From Jiangella endophytica (GTDB lineage Bacteria; Actinomycetota; Actinomycetes; Jiangellales; Jiangellaceae), in the NCBI RefSeq assembly GCF_003427025.1, contig NZ_QVAI01000017.1:1-64000 (forward strand): DNA of 64,000 nt, given 5' to 3'. Within the stretch, counting starts at the first letter, position 1; each line of letters starts with the position of its first letter. Positions 42,422 through 50,141 of the stretch are shown piece by piece. The notes below the pieces were generated by a model. It saw only the letters and a program-made list of their open reading frames with translations, did no database searches and was not told the origin of the DNA. Made by a program: the position numbers and the translations under genes.

Positions 42422-42596
42422 AATCTGATGAAGAGGAATGCCGCGGTCGCCGGCGAGAATGTGCCCGCAGGAGCGCTATCATGACGCGTTCGATCGTGGC
42501 GAGTGAATCATTCTCCGGTGTGCTGGCGGACATGCCTGTTAATTTGCACGTGGTTGTACGCATACAGGTGAGTTTTCGGTGCTCAGAGGAGCTGTC

Positions 42597-43055
42597 ATGA
42601 ACGCGTCGGAAGGGCCCGCGGAGCGGCACCCCATCGGGTACTGGCTCAAGCTGGTCGATCGTCTGATCGACCAGGGGTTCGACGCTGTCCTGGGCAGCGC
42701 GGCGGTCACGCCGCGGCACTGGCAGATCCTCAACCTGCTCGAGGACGGCCCGGCCAGCTACGCCCAGATCGACGACGAAGCGGCGCTGTACCTCGCGCCG
42801 CACATGCCCACCGTCCGCCCCGTGGTCGACGACCTCTGCAACCGCGGCTGGGCCATGCCCGTCGGTCCCGACCGCGTCACCCTGACCGAGACCGGCGTGA
42901 AGGCGCTCAGCGACATCCAGTCCCGGGTCGCCGCCGACCGGCAGCGCGTCACCGAGGGCATCACCGACGCCGAGTACCGCGCCGCCGTCGAGGTGCTGGC
43001 GCGCATGGCGACCAACCTGGGCTGGCGCGAAGAGCGCGACATGGGCCCGGTCTGA
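42597..43055 (+). CDS. MarR-family transcriptional regulator
   Basis: 152 aa with the MarR helical-winged-helix outline: AVTPRHWQILNLLEDGPASYAQIDDEAAL, then LAPHMPTVRPVVDDLCNRGWAMP and PDRVTLTETGVKALSDIQ for wing and terminal dimerisation helix. The wing is short and lacks the usual DDRR pattern. ATG at 42597 has AGAGGAG 6 nt upstream, better than the earlier start at 42579. It is isolated, ends 7 bp before the convergent uppS stop, and its target is unknown. The upstream 180 bp is unusually A/T-rich. Confidence 0.82.
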   Translation: MNASEGPAERHPIGYWLKLVDRLIDQGFDAVLGSAAVTPRHWQILNLLEDGPASYAQIDDEAALYLAPHMPTVRPVVDDLCNRGWAMPVGPDRVTLTETGVKALSDIQSRVAADRQRVTEGITDAEYRAAVEVLARMATNLGWREERDMGPV

Positions 43056-43062
43056 CGGCGGC

Positions 43063-43848
43063 TCAGACGGCGGGCGCGGCGGGATCCGCTCCCCCGTACC
43101 GGCGGTCGCGCCGGGCGTACTGCTCGATGGCCGCCCACAGCCGGCGCCGGTCGAAGTCGGGCCACAGCGTGTCCATGAACACCATCTCGGCGTACGCCGA
43201 CTGCCAGAGCATGAAGTTCGACGTCCGCTGCTCCCCCGACGGCCGGACGAACAGGTCGACGTCGGGAAGATCGGGGTTGTAGAGGTAGCGGCCGAGGGTC
43301 CGCTCGTTCACCTTGTCCGGACGCAGCCGCCCGGCTGCGACGTCGGCGGCCATGGCCGCGGCCGCGTCGCCCAGCTCGGCCCGGCCGCCGTAGTTGACGC
43401 AGAACTGCAACGTGATGACGTCGTTGTCGCGCGTGCGCTGCTCGGCGTCCTGCAGCTCGCTGATGACGCTCTTCCACAGTCGCGGCCGCCGCCCGGCCCA
43501 CCGGATGCGGACGCCGAGCCCGTCGAGCTCGTCGCGGCGGCGCCGGATGACCGTGCGGTTGAAGCCCATGAGGAAGCGCACCTCCTCCGGCGACCGGCGC
43601 CAGTTCTCCGTCGAGAACGCGTACACCGACAGGCAGCGCACGCCGATCTCGATGGCCCCGTGAATGACGTCGAGCAGGACCGCCTCGCCGGCCTCGTGGC
43701 CCTTGGTGCGCGGCAGCCCGCGGGCGCCGGCCCAGCGGCCGTTGCCGTCCATGACGAGGGCGACGTGGGCCGGCACCAGTTCCGGCGGGACGGGCGGCGG
43801 GACGGCTCCGGACGGGTGCGGGGTGGGCGGGGTGTAGGTGCGCTTCAC
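43063..43848 (-). CDS. uppS: Isoprenyl (undecaprenyl/decaprenyl) diphosphate synthase
   Basis: 261-aa cis-prenyltransferase making the polyprenyl carrier of cell-wall synthesis. Motifs: [13 protein letters not shown] with catalytic Asp, [26 protein letters not shown], and near the C-terminus [19 protein letters not shown] followed by AYAEM. GTG at 43848 ([10 protein letters not shown]) overlaps the recO stop as GTGA, so it is coupled to recO, the usual actinobacterial arrangement. Confidence 0.95.
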   Translation of the reverse strand: MKRTYTPPTPHPSGAVPPPVPPELVPAHVALVMDGNGRWAGARGLPRTKGHEAGEAVLLDVIHGAIEIGVRCLSVYAFSTENWRRSPEEVRFLMGFNRTVIRRRRDELDGLGVRIRWAGRRPRLWKSVISELQDAEQRTRDNDVITLQFCVNYGGRAELGDAAAAMAADVAAGRLRPDKVNERTLGRYLYNPDLPDVDLFVRPSGEQRTSNFMLWQSAYAEMVFMDTLWPDFDRRRLWAAIEQYARRDRRYGGADPAAPAV

Positions 43849-44573
43849 CGCTCCACCAGGCCGAGCGAGCGCAGCCCGCGTTCCAGGTGCCACTGCAGGA
43901 ACGCCGCGGTGATGCCGCTGGCGTCGCGCCGGGCCCGCGGCTGGCTGGCGTCGGCGACCGGCCAGTCGCCGCTGAGCAGCGCCGCCAGCAGCGCGACGGT
44001 CTCGGCGGAGGGAGCGACGGTGCCGGCCGGCCGGCACGACCCGCACACCATGCCGCCGGCCTGGACGGAGAACAGCCGGTGCGGCCCGCGGGCGTCGCAG
44101 CGGGCGCAGTCCTCGAAGCTGGGCGCGAACCCGGCGATGGACAGCCCCCGCAGCAGGAACGCGTCGAGCACCAGCCCGGGGTCGTGCGCGGCGCCGGCCA
44201 GCGTGCGCAGCGCGCCGACCAGCAGCAGGTACAGCTGGACGGCCGGCTCGCGCTCCTCGGCGGTGAGTCGTTCGGCGGTCTCGAGCATGGCGGTGCCGGC
44301 GGTGTAGCGGCCGTAGTCGTCGGTGATGCTCATGCCGTACGGCGCGATGGTCTCGGCCTGCGTGACGATGTCGAGCGTGCGGCCGGTGGCGAACTGGCAG
44401 TCGACGTGCATGAACGGCTCGAGCCGCGCGCCGAACCGGCTGGTGGTGCGCCGCACACCCTTGCCGACCGCGCGGATGCGGCCGTTGCCCCTGGTGAGCA
44501 GCGTGACGATGCGGTCGGCCTCGCCCAGCTTCTGGGTGCGCAGCACGACCCCTTCGTCACGATAGAGCGGCAC
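43845..44573 (-). CDS. recO: DNA repair protein RecO
   Basis: 242 aa. N-terminal OB fold ([36 protein letters not shown]) and a helical C-terminal domain with a four-cysteine zinc site (CARCDARG ... VCGSCRP). RecO mediates RecA loading onto SSB-coated ssDNA in the RecFOR pathway. GTG at 44573 follows AGGAGGTCGC. Operon partner uppS follows with a 4-nt overlap. Confidence 0.95.
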   Translation of the reverse strand: MPLYRDEGVVLRTQKLGEADRIVTLLTRGNGRIRAVGKGVRRTTSRFGARLEPFMHVDCQFATGRTLDIVTQAETIAPYGMSITDDYGRYTAGTAMLETAERLTAEEREPAVQLYLLLVGALRTLAGAAHDPGLVLDAFLLRGLSIAGFAPSFEDCARCDARGPHRLFSVQAGGMVCGSCRPAGTVAPSAETVALLAALLSGDWPVADASQPRARRDASGITAAFLQWHLERGLRSLGLVER

Positions 44574-44743
44574 GCGACCTCCTGACCTGCATTCACGTCG
44601 CCACTACTTTAGTCCGTTCCCTCCCCGTCCTGTCGGACGCCCGGCCGGTACGGGCTCCCTCCCAGATGCCCGCGAAGCATGATCATGGTTCTCACGGCAC
44701 GCCGCCGTACCCGGTGCGGAACGCCGTCCGCCGCCGCCGAGCA

Positions 44744-45523
44744 TCAGTCCAGCAGCTCGTGGCCCAGCGACACGACGGCGACCACGATGATGAGACCGCG
44801 CAGCACCCAGTCGGGCAGCGCCTTGGCCAGCCGGCCGCCGCTGTAGCCGCCGATCGTGGCGCCGACGGCCATGACGGCGACGGCGAGCCATTCGACGTCG
44901 GCGTGGCCCATGAAGTAGGCGATCGTGAACCCGGTCGCGGCGGTGACGTTGACCGTCAGCGTGAGCAGGTTCTTGATGCCGTTGGACGTGCTCAGCGGCC
45001 GGCCGCTGAACGCGCTCAACGCGCCCAGCAGCAGGATGCCCTGCGCGGCCGCGAAGTAGCCGCCGTAGATGGAGCAGCCGAGGATCGAGAGGCGCAGGCC
45101 TCTGCTGCCGAACGGGTTGTCGCCGGCCCTCGACGCCACGCGGGCGCGCGCCATCGCCGCGAGCCTCGGCTGGACGATCACCAGGACCAGCGCGAACCCG
45201 ATGAGGATCGGCACGATGACGTCGAGGGCGTCGGAGCTGGTGGTGAGCAGCAGGACGGAGCCGATGACGCCACCGCCGACCGAGATGTAGCGCAGGGCAC
45301 GGATGTGCCGGCGATCCTCGCGCAGCTCCTTGCGGTAGGCGAGGGTGCCGCCGAGCGCCGAGGTCACCATCGCGATGGTGTTGGTCGTGACGGCCGCGGC
45401 GGGGTCCAGTCCCAGCGCCAGCAGGACCGGGAGGGTGACGAGCGACCCGGAGCCGACGGCCCCGTTGATCGATCCGGCTGCCAGGGCGGCGAGCAGGAGC
45501 AGGCAGAGCTCGATGACGGACAT
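44744..45523 (-). CDS. TSUP (TauE/SafE) family anion transporter
   Basis: 259 aa, eight helices in two repeats. Family motifs: AGSINGAVGSGSLVTLPVLLALGLDPAAA at the N-terminus and SNGIKNLLTLTVNVTAATGF in the second half. TSUP proteins move sulfite, sulfonates or other small organic anions. It lies downstream of the PTS-nagA-gntR operon on the same strand, but a hairpin separates it, so cotranscription is uncertain. Substrate not determined. Confidence 0.87.
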   Translation of the reverse strand: MSVIELCLLLLAALAAGSINGAVGSGSLVTLPVLLALGLDPAAAVTTNTIAMVTSALGGTLAYRKELREDRRHIRALRYISVGGGVIGSVLLLTTSSDALDVIVPILIGFALVLVIVQPRLAAMARARVASRAGDNPFGSRGLRLSILGCSIYGGYFAAAQGILLLGALSAFSGRPLSTSNGIKNLLTLTVNVTAATGFTIAYFMGHADVEWLAVAVMAVGATIGGYSGGRLAKALPDWVLRGLIIVVAVVSLGHELLD

Positions 45524-45571
45524 GGCACTCTTTCTCAGCCGGCTCTCGCCCGGCTGCGGCTCTGGCGAGGG

Positions 45572-45591
45572 GAGCGGCGCCCGTGCCGCTC
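45572..45591 (-). terminator. Hairpin between gntR and the TSUP gene
   Basis: GAGCGGC at 45572-45578 pairs with GCCGCTC at 45585-45591 over a 6-nt loop. It lies 15-34 bp past the gntR stop and about 50 bp before the TSUP start, so it probably ends or attenuates the PTS operon transcript. Confidence 0.6.
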
Positions 45592-45605
45592 ACCCGGCGG
45601 AGCGG

Positions 45606-46313
45606 CTACTGACCGGTGAACTCCAGCAGCTCCCTGGAGTGGTCGATGTGGTTCAGCATGAGATCGCCGGCGAGGTCCGCGTCGCGGGCCGCGATGGCGT
45701 CGAGGATGGCCCGGTGCTCGGCCCACGAGGACGGCGCCCGGTTGGTGATGATGGTGGCGAGGTACCAGCCGGCCCGGCGCTCGAGGTCGGCCAGCAGTGC
45801 CAGCGACACCCGGTTGGCGCCGATCTCGGTGATGGCCCGGTGGAAGGCGCGGTTGAGCTCGATCAGCCGCCGCGGGTCCTCGTTGCGCTGGGACGCCTCG
45901 TGCCCCTGCGTGTAGATGGCCTCCAGCCGCCGCACACCGTCGTCGTCGACGTTCTGGGCGGCCAACCGGCAGCTGTCGGACTCGAGCAGGGCCCGGACGT
46001 GGAACACCTCGCGCGCCTCGCGGGCGGTCGGCTCGTGGACGAACGCGCCGCGCCCGGCGCGCAGGTCGACGAAGCCCGCGACGGACAGCGACTGCAGTGC
46101 CTCACGGACCGGTTGCCGGCTGACGCCCAGCAGCTCGGCCAGCGACTCCTCGGCGAGGTGTTCGCCGGGCGCCAGCTTGCCGAACACGATCAGCTCCTCC
46201 ACGGCCTGGCGCACCTGCTCGCGCAGGCTGGCCCGGCGCATGACCGGGATGTCGCCCCGGGACAGCTGCCCGGCCGTGCCGGCCGGGGCGTCGAGGGAGT
46301 CGGAGGCGGCCAT
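45606..46313 (-). CDS. GntR-family regulator (FCD domain) of the PTS operon
   Basis: 235 aa. Winged helix at about 25-95 (LREQVRQAVEELIVFGKLAPGEHLAEESLAELLGVSRQPVREALQSL) and a FadR-type FCD ligand domain (about 100-230) with the metal/ligand residues D and H in NRAFHRAI, EHRAILDAI and LNHIDHSREL. It starts 3 nt after the IIB stop and is the last gene of the operon. By position it most likely binds the palindrome at 50021-50040 and responds to an amino-sugar phosphate or a related acid. Confidence 0.88.
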   Translation of the reverse strand: MAASDSLDAPAGTAGQLSRGDIPVMRRASLREQVRQAVEELIVFGKLAPGEHLAEESLAELLGVSRQPVREALQSLSVAGFVDLRAGRGAFVHEPTAREAREVFHVRALLESDSCRLAAQNVDDDGVRRLEAIYTQGHEASQRNEDPRRLIELNRAFHRAITEIGANRVSLALLADLERRAGWYLATIITNRAPSSWAEHRAILDAIAARDADLAGDLMLNHIDHSRELLEFTGQ

Positions 46314-46316
46314 GGC

Positions 46317-46796
46317 TCAGAGCTCGGCGACGAGCTTGCCGAGGTCGGTGCGGGCGGTCCCGGGTAGCCACTGGGCCTCGAGGCGGACGCCCTCGCGCGA
46401 CAGCTCGCGCCAGATGGCGATCTCGTCGTCGGTGGCGTGCACCTCCTTCGTCAGCCGCTTGCGGCCCGGCCCGGTGTGCACGTTGCCGACGTTGACCTCG
46501 CTCATCTTCAGGCCGGCGTCGTAGAGCGCCTTGAGCTCGGTCGGCCCTTTCACCACGATGATCGTCGGAACGTCGGACGTGGACTGCTCGACGATGCGCG
46601 CGGAGTCGGCGATCGTCAGGATGTCGGCGCGAACTCCGGCCGGCACCGCGAGGAGCATCAGGTTCTTCTGCGTGGGGTTGGCCGCCGTGGCGTCGTCGGC
46701 CACCAGGATCTGCTGGATGCCCAGCGCCTGCGTCCATCCCATGACGACCTGGCCGTGGATCAGCCGGTCGTCGACGCGGATCAGAGCGATGTCCAT
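46317..46796 (-). CDS. PTS mannose-family IIB component
   Basis: 159 aa. The phosphorylation site is His14 in IRVDDRLIHGQVVMGW, the signature of ManX/AgaB-type IIB. Core motifs ILVADDATAANPTQKNLM and NVGNVHTGPGRKRL agree. ATG at 46796 follows AGAGGATCG. It receives phosphate from IIA and passes it to the incoming sugar. It is separated from the other PTS genes by nagA, which is unusual but still within the operon. Confidence 0.92.
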   Translation of the reverse strand: MDIALIRVDDRLIHGQVVMGWTQALGIQQILVADDATAANPTQKNLMLLAVPAGVRADILTIADSARIVEQSTSDVPTIIVVKGPTELKALYDAGLKMSEVNVGNVHTGPGRKRLTKEVHATDDEIAIWRELSREGVRLEAQWLPGTARTDLGKLVAEL

Positions 46797-46807
46797 ATCG
46801 ATCCTCT

Positions 46808-47974
46808 CTAGGGCCTTTCCCATTGTCCATGCACGATCGTGTGGATGATCGCCGCCTCGTCGTCGACGACGATCAGGTCGGCCCGCAGCCCGGCGGCGAC
46901 GGCGCCCCGATCGGTGAGGCCGAGCGAGCGGGCCGGGTTGCGGCCCGCCGCGGTGAGCGCCACCGGCAGCGGCACACCGGCCGCGAGCAGCACCCGGACG
47001 CCGTCGATCAGGGTCGACGTGCTGCCGGCGATGCCGCCGGACGGGGTGAACGCGCGGCCGCCGGTGACCCGCACCGCCGTGCCGTCCCAGCGGTGGTGGT
47101 CGCCGTCGGGCCGGCCGGCGACGTCGGTGCCGTCGCTGACGAGCATCAGCCGGTCCCGGACGCCGGGCAGCGCGGCGAGCGCGCCGATCAGCTCCGGCGC
47201 GACGTGCAGGCCGTCGGCGACGATCTCGAGGTACACCGACTCGTCGGCGAGCAGCGCGGGCACCGGGCCGGGGTCGCGGTGGTGGATCGGCGGCATCGCG
47301 TTGAACAGGTGGGTGGCCCGCCGGGCCCCCCAGCCGATCGCCGCCCTGGCCTGCTCGAACGTCGCCGCGGTGTGCCCGACCGAGACCCGCACGCCGGCCG
47401 CCGCGAGGGTGCGGACGGCGGACTCGGCGTGCGGCAGCTCCGGCGCGATGGTGCAGATGCGCAGTGCCCCGCCCGCGGCGGCGAGCAGTTCGGCGATGCG
47501 GGCCGGTTCCGGGTCGACGAGGTTCTCCCGCTGATGCACACCGCGGAAGTCCGGGCTCAGGAACGGCCCTTCCAGGTGGACGCCCAGCAGATCGGCGCCG
47601 CCGGGCCGGGCCGGCCCGGTCGCCGCCGCCAGCCCGCGCACCGCGTGCAGGATCCGGTCGAAGGAGACGGACGCCGTGGTGGCGACGAACGAGGTGACGC
47701 CGGCGGCGCGCAGCCGGCGCCCGATCGCCCGCAGCGCCGGCTCGTCGGCGCTCATGACGTTGTACCCGAGGCCGCCGTGCACGTGTGTGTCGACGAAGCC
47801 GGGCGCGACGATGCGCCCGCCGAGGTCGATCCGCTCGGCGCCGGGCGCGGCGTCGTCGTCGGGGCCGACGCCGGCGATCAGGCCGGCCCGGACGTGGACG
47901 GCGCCCGGCTCCAGCCGGCCGTCGGGAAGCAGCACCCGTGCGCCGGTCAGCACGTACTCGTCGGTCGCGGGCAT
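46808..47974 (-). CDS. nagA: N-acetylglucosamine-6-phosphate deacetylase
   Basis: 388 aa amidohydrolase removing acetate from N-acetylhexosamine 6-phosphate. Metal and catalytic sites: VDTHVHGGLGYN, GVHLEGPFLSPDFRGVH (Glu), VSVGHTAATFEQA (His), THLFNAMPP (His), and the general base Asp in MLVSDGTDVAG. Position between PTS IID and IIB in one operon shows that the sugar imported is probably N-acetylated (GlcNAc, GalNAc or a relative). GalNAc-type AgaA cannot be ruled out from sequence. No nagB or agaS isomerase is in the window. Confidence 0.92.
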   Translation of the reverse strand: MPATDEYVLTGARVLLPDGRLEPGAVHVRAGLIAGVGPDDDAAPGAERIDLGGRIVAPGFVDTHVHGGLGYNVMSADEPALRAIGRRLRAAGVTSFVATTASVSFDRILHAVRGLAAATGPARPGGADLLGVHLEGPFLSPDFRGVHQRENLVDPEPARIAELLAAAGGALRICTIAPELPHAESAVRTLAAAGVRVSVGHTAATFEQARAAIGWGARRATHLFNAMPPIHHRDPGPVPALLADESVYLEIVADGLHVAPELIGALAALPGVRDRLMLVSDGTDVAGRPDGDHHRWDGTAVRVTGGRAFTPSGGIAGSTSTLIDGVRVLLAAGVPLPVALTAAGRNPARSLGLTDRGAVAAGLRADLIVVDDEAAIIHTIVHGQWERP

Positions 47975-47977
47975 GGC

Positions 47978-48823
47978 TCAGCCCAGGATGCCGAAGTAGC
48001 CGAGCACCAGTCCGACGACCAGGGTGCCCAGGAGCACCCAGACCGGCGAGACCCGGCGGCGGATCAGCGAGTAGACGATCAGTGTCGCGATCAGCGGCAG
48101 CAGCGCCGGCAGCACGAGATCGAGCTGGTCCTGCAGCGCGATGGTCTGCTCGCCGCTGGTGTAGGTCCAGGGCGTGGTGACCTTGAGCATGGTCGCCACC
48201 AGCGCACCGGTGACCGCGAGCCCGACGATCGTCGCGCCCCGCTTGATCTGGTCGATCTGCGCGGGCGAGAGCTTCTCGAAGAACTGCATGCCGGTGCGGT
48301 AGCCGGTCGCCGTGCCACCGACCCGCATGAGCACCTGGATGGCCAGCAGGGCCAGGAAGAAGATGATCGGCCCGGCGATGTTGCCGTCGATGGCCAGCCC
48401 GGCGCAGACCGCGGCCAGGATGGGCCGGATCGTGCCGAAGATCAGCGAGTCGCCGATGCCGGCCAGCGGGGCCATGAGGCCGACCTTGACGGAGTTGATC
48501 GCCTCGTCGTTCAGGTCGGTGGCGCCCTTGGCGCGCTGCTCCTCCATCGAGGCGGTGACGCCGGCGATGGGGCCGACCACCCACGGGTTGGTGTTGAAGT
48601 ACACCATGTGCCGCTGGTAGGCGGCCGCCCGGTCGACCGGGTCGGGGTAGAGCCGGTCCAGCGTCGGGCGCATCATCCACCAGAACCCGAGGTTCTGGAA
48701 CCGCTCGTAGTTGAACCCGCCCTGCAGGAGCAGGCCGCGAATCGTCAGCCGCCGGATCTCCCGGTTCTGCTCGTCTGGCCGCTCGAGGACCGCGGTGGCG
48801 GTGTTGCTGCTGTTCTCGGTCAT
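47978..48823 (-). CDS. PTS mannose-family IID component
   Basis: 281 aa. Cytoplasmic N-terminus with the family motif SYNYERFQ-like GGFNYERFQNLGF, HMVYFNTNPWVVGPI, GLMAPLAGIGDSLIFGTIRPI (the loop conserved in ManZ), and hydrophobic helices toward the C-terminus. Forms the sugar channel with IIC. ATG at 48823. Three bp separate its stop from nagA. Confidence 0.92.
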   Translation of the reverse strand: MTENSSNTATAVLERPDEQNREIRRLTIRGLLLQGGFNYERFQNLGFWWMMRPTLDRLYPDPVDRAAAYQRHMVYFNTNPWVVGPIAGVTASMEEQRAKGATDLNDEAINSVKVGLMAPLAGIGDSLIFGTIRPILAAVCAGLAIDGNIAGPIIFFLALLAIQVLMRVGGTATGYRTGMQFFEKLSPAQIDQIKRGATIVGLAVTGALVATMLKVTTPWTYTSGEQTIALQDQLDLVLPALLPLIATLIVYSLIRRRVSPVWVLLGTLVVGLVLGYFGILG

Positions 48824-48836
48824 GTCTCTTCTCCGC

Positions 48837-49601
48837 TCAGATCAGCGCCGACGACTGCGGGCTGGACGGCGTCTGCGGCGTGCGGTTGCGCAGGATGGTG
48901 ACGACCAGCGCGGTCGCGATGATGGCGACGCCGATCACCGTGAAGTCGGTGAACGCGGCGACGGCGAACCCGGCGAAGAAGACCGGGAACAGTGCCTTGT
49001 TGTAGAGCACCGACAGCAGGATCCCGAAGCCGACCGCGGGCAGCAGCGCCGCCGACGTGTTCAGCGCGTTCTGGACGTCGTCGCTGAGTGCGTTGAGCAC
49101 GCCCTCCAGCGCGTTGGCGCCGAACTGCAGCACCAGGAAGGTCGGCACGAAGTAGGCGAGGAAGTGGATCGCGTTGCCGATCCAGATGATGCCCAGGATC
49201 GTCCGTCCTCGTGCTTGTGCCGCTGCCGCGTCGGCGCGGTGCACCAGGAAGGAGCAGACGGTCTTCGCGAACAGCTCGCAGAACGTGCCGAGCACCGCTG
49301 CGGGGACCGCCGCCACCAGCGCCGTCTCGGCGCCCTGACCGGCGGAGATGGCCAGCGCCGTGCCGACGGCCGCGCCGATGGCGACGTTGGGCGGCGCGGT
49401 GCCGCCGAACGTCGCGGCGCCGATGAAGATCAGCTCCAGGGTGCCGCCGACGATCAGCCCGGTCTCGAGGTCGCCGGCGATCAGGCCGACGGCGGGACCG
49501 AGGATGATCGGCCGCTCCAGCTGCGGGTCGCCGAGGATCCGGCGCGCCAGGTAGGCCAGAGCGACCACCAGCGCGATGAGGAACGCCTGCCAGAGCGTCA
49601 T
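48837..49601 (-). CDS. PTS mannose-family IIC component
   Basis: 254 aa, about seven helices, typical IIC-Man sequence: AYLARRILGDPQLERPIILGPAVGLIAGDLETGLIVGGTLELIFIG, then GGTAPPNVAIGAAVGTALAI. ATG at 49601 overlaps the IIA stop. The C-terminal half (FTDFTVIGVAIIATALVVTIL) is well formed. Membrane component of the importer. Confidence 0.92.
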   Translation of the reverse strand: MTLWQAFLIALVVALAYLARRILGDPQLERPIILGPAVGLIAGDLETGLIVGGTLELIFIGAATFGGTAPPNVAIGAAVGTALAISAGQGAETALVAAVPAAVLGTFCELFAKTVCSFLVHRADAAAAQARGRTILGIIWIGNAIHFLAYFVPTFLVLQFGANALEGVLNALSDDVQNALNTSAALLPAVGFGILLSVLYNKALFPVFFAGFAVAAFTDFTVIGVAIIATALVVTILRNRTPQTPSSPQSSALI

Positions 49602-50020
49602 GACACTCCTTCTTCCGGCCGGACGAGGGCTCCGGCGTCACGAATACCGTCTTGTCCCGCGGTGACGGCCCGGGCGGCGAGCTCCGCGGCCGACGCGGCG
49701 CCCGCGCTCAGCGCGAGGTCGATGACCATGGGCAGGTTGACGCCGGTGACGGCCTCCGCCCGGCCGGCCGCCGCCTCGGCGAGCGCGACGCGGGCCGGCG
49801 AGCCGCCGAGGACGTCGGCCAGGATCAGCACCCCGCCCGGCTCACCGGCGGGGTTCACCTGGTCGATCACCGCGGCCACCCGTGCGGTCAGGTCATCGAC
49901 GCCGGTCCCCACCGGGAAGTCGACGGGGTGCACATGCTCGGTCGGGCCGACGATCATCTGCGCCGTCTCGACCAACGACGTAGCGAACGAACCGTGGCCC
50001 GTCACGACGATTGTTGTCAT
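49598..50020 (-). CDS. PTS mannose-family IIA component
   Basis: 140 aa. Active-site His9 in TIVVTGHGSFATSLVETA, then GGVLILADVLGGSPARVALA and VTGVNLPMVIDLAL, the ManX-IIA fold. ATG at 50020 is the correct N-terminus; 47 extra upstream codons of the open frame cross the operator and have no family similarity. No ribosome binding site is visible: the ATG directly follows a 20-bp palindrome, so translation may start on a leaderless or very short-leader transcript. First gene of the operon. Confidence 0.9.
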   Translation of the reverse strand: MTTIVVTGHGSFATSLVETAQMIVGPTEHVHPVDFPVGTGVDDLTARVAAVIDQVNPAGEPGGVLILADVLGGSPARVALAEAAAGRAEAVTGVNLPMVIDLALSAGAASAAELAARAVTAGQDGIRDAGALVRPEEGVS

Positions 50021-50040
50021 CCATACTGCATACAGTATGG
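50021..50040. promoter_or_regulatory. 20-bp palindromic operator/promoter of the PTS-nagA operon
   Basis: CCATACTG-cata-CAGTATGG is a perfect 8-bp inverted repeat around 4 nt, adjoining the IIA start codon. On the minus strand it contains TACTGT, fitting a TANNNT -10 element that would put the transcript start within a few nt of the ATG. It is the best candidate binding site for the operon's own GntR protein. Confidence 0.8.
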
Positions 50041-50141
50041 AGCGAGACCGTCGCAACTCGGGAGACGTGGGGTGACGGCACGACCGGGCGCCGGGCCGAA
50101 TCCGCCGGAATCGATTGTGCGACCACCGCTCACCAGGCAAG

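Noticed and set aside
44574-44743. CATGATCATG palindrome near 44676 as a possible operator
   Set aside because: Only 10 bp, not adjacent to a start codon in a promoter-like context; too weak to annotate.
46823-48901. 692-codon + strand frame opposite nagA and PTS IID
   Set aside because: Overlaps well-defined genes; composition is that of an antisense frame.
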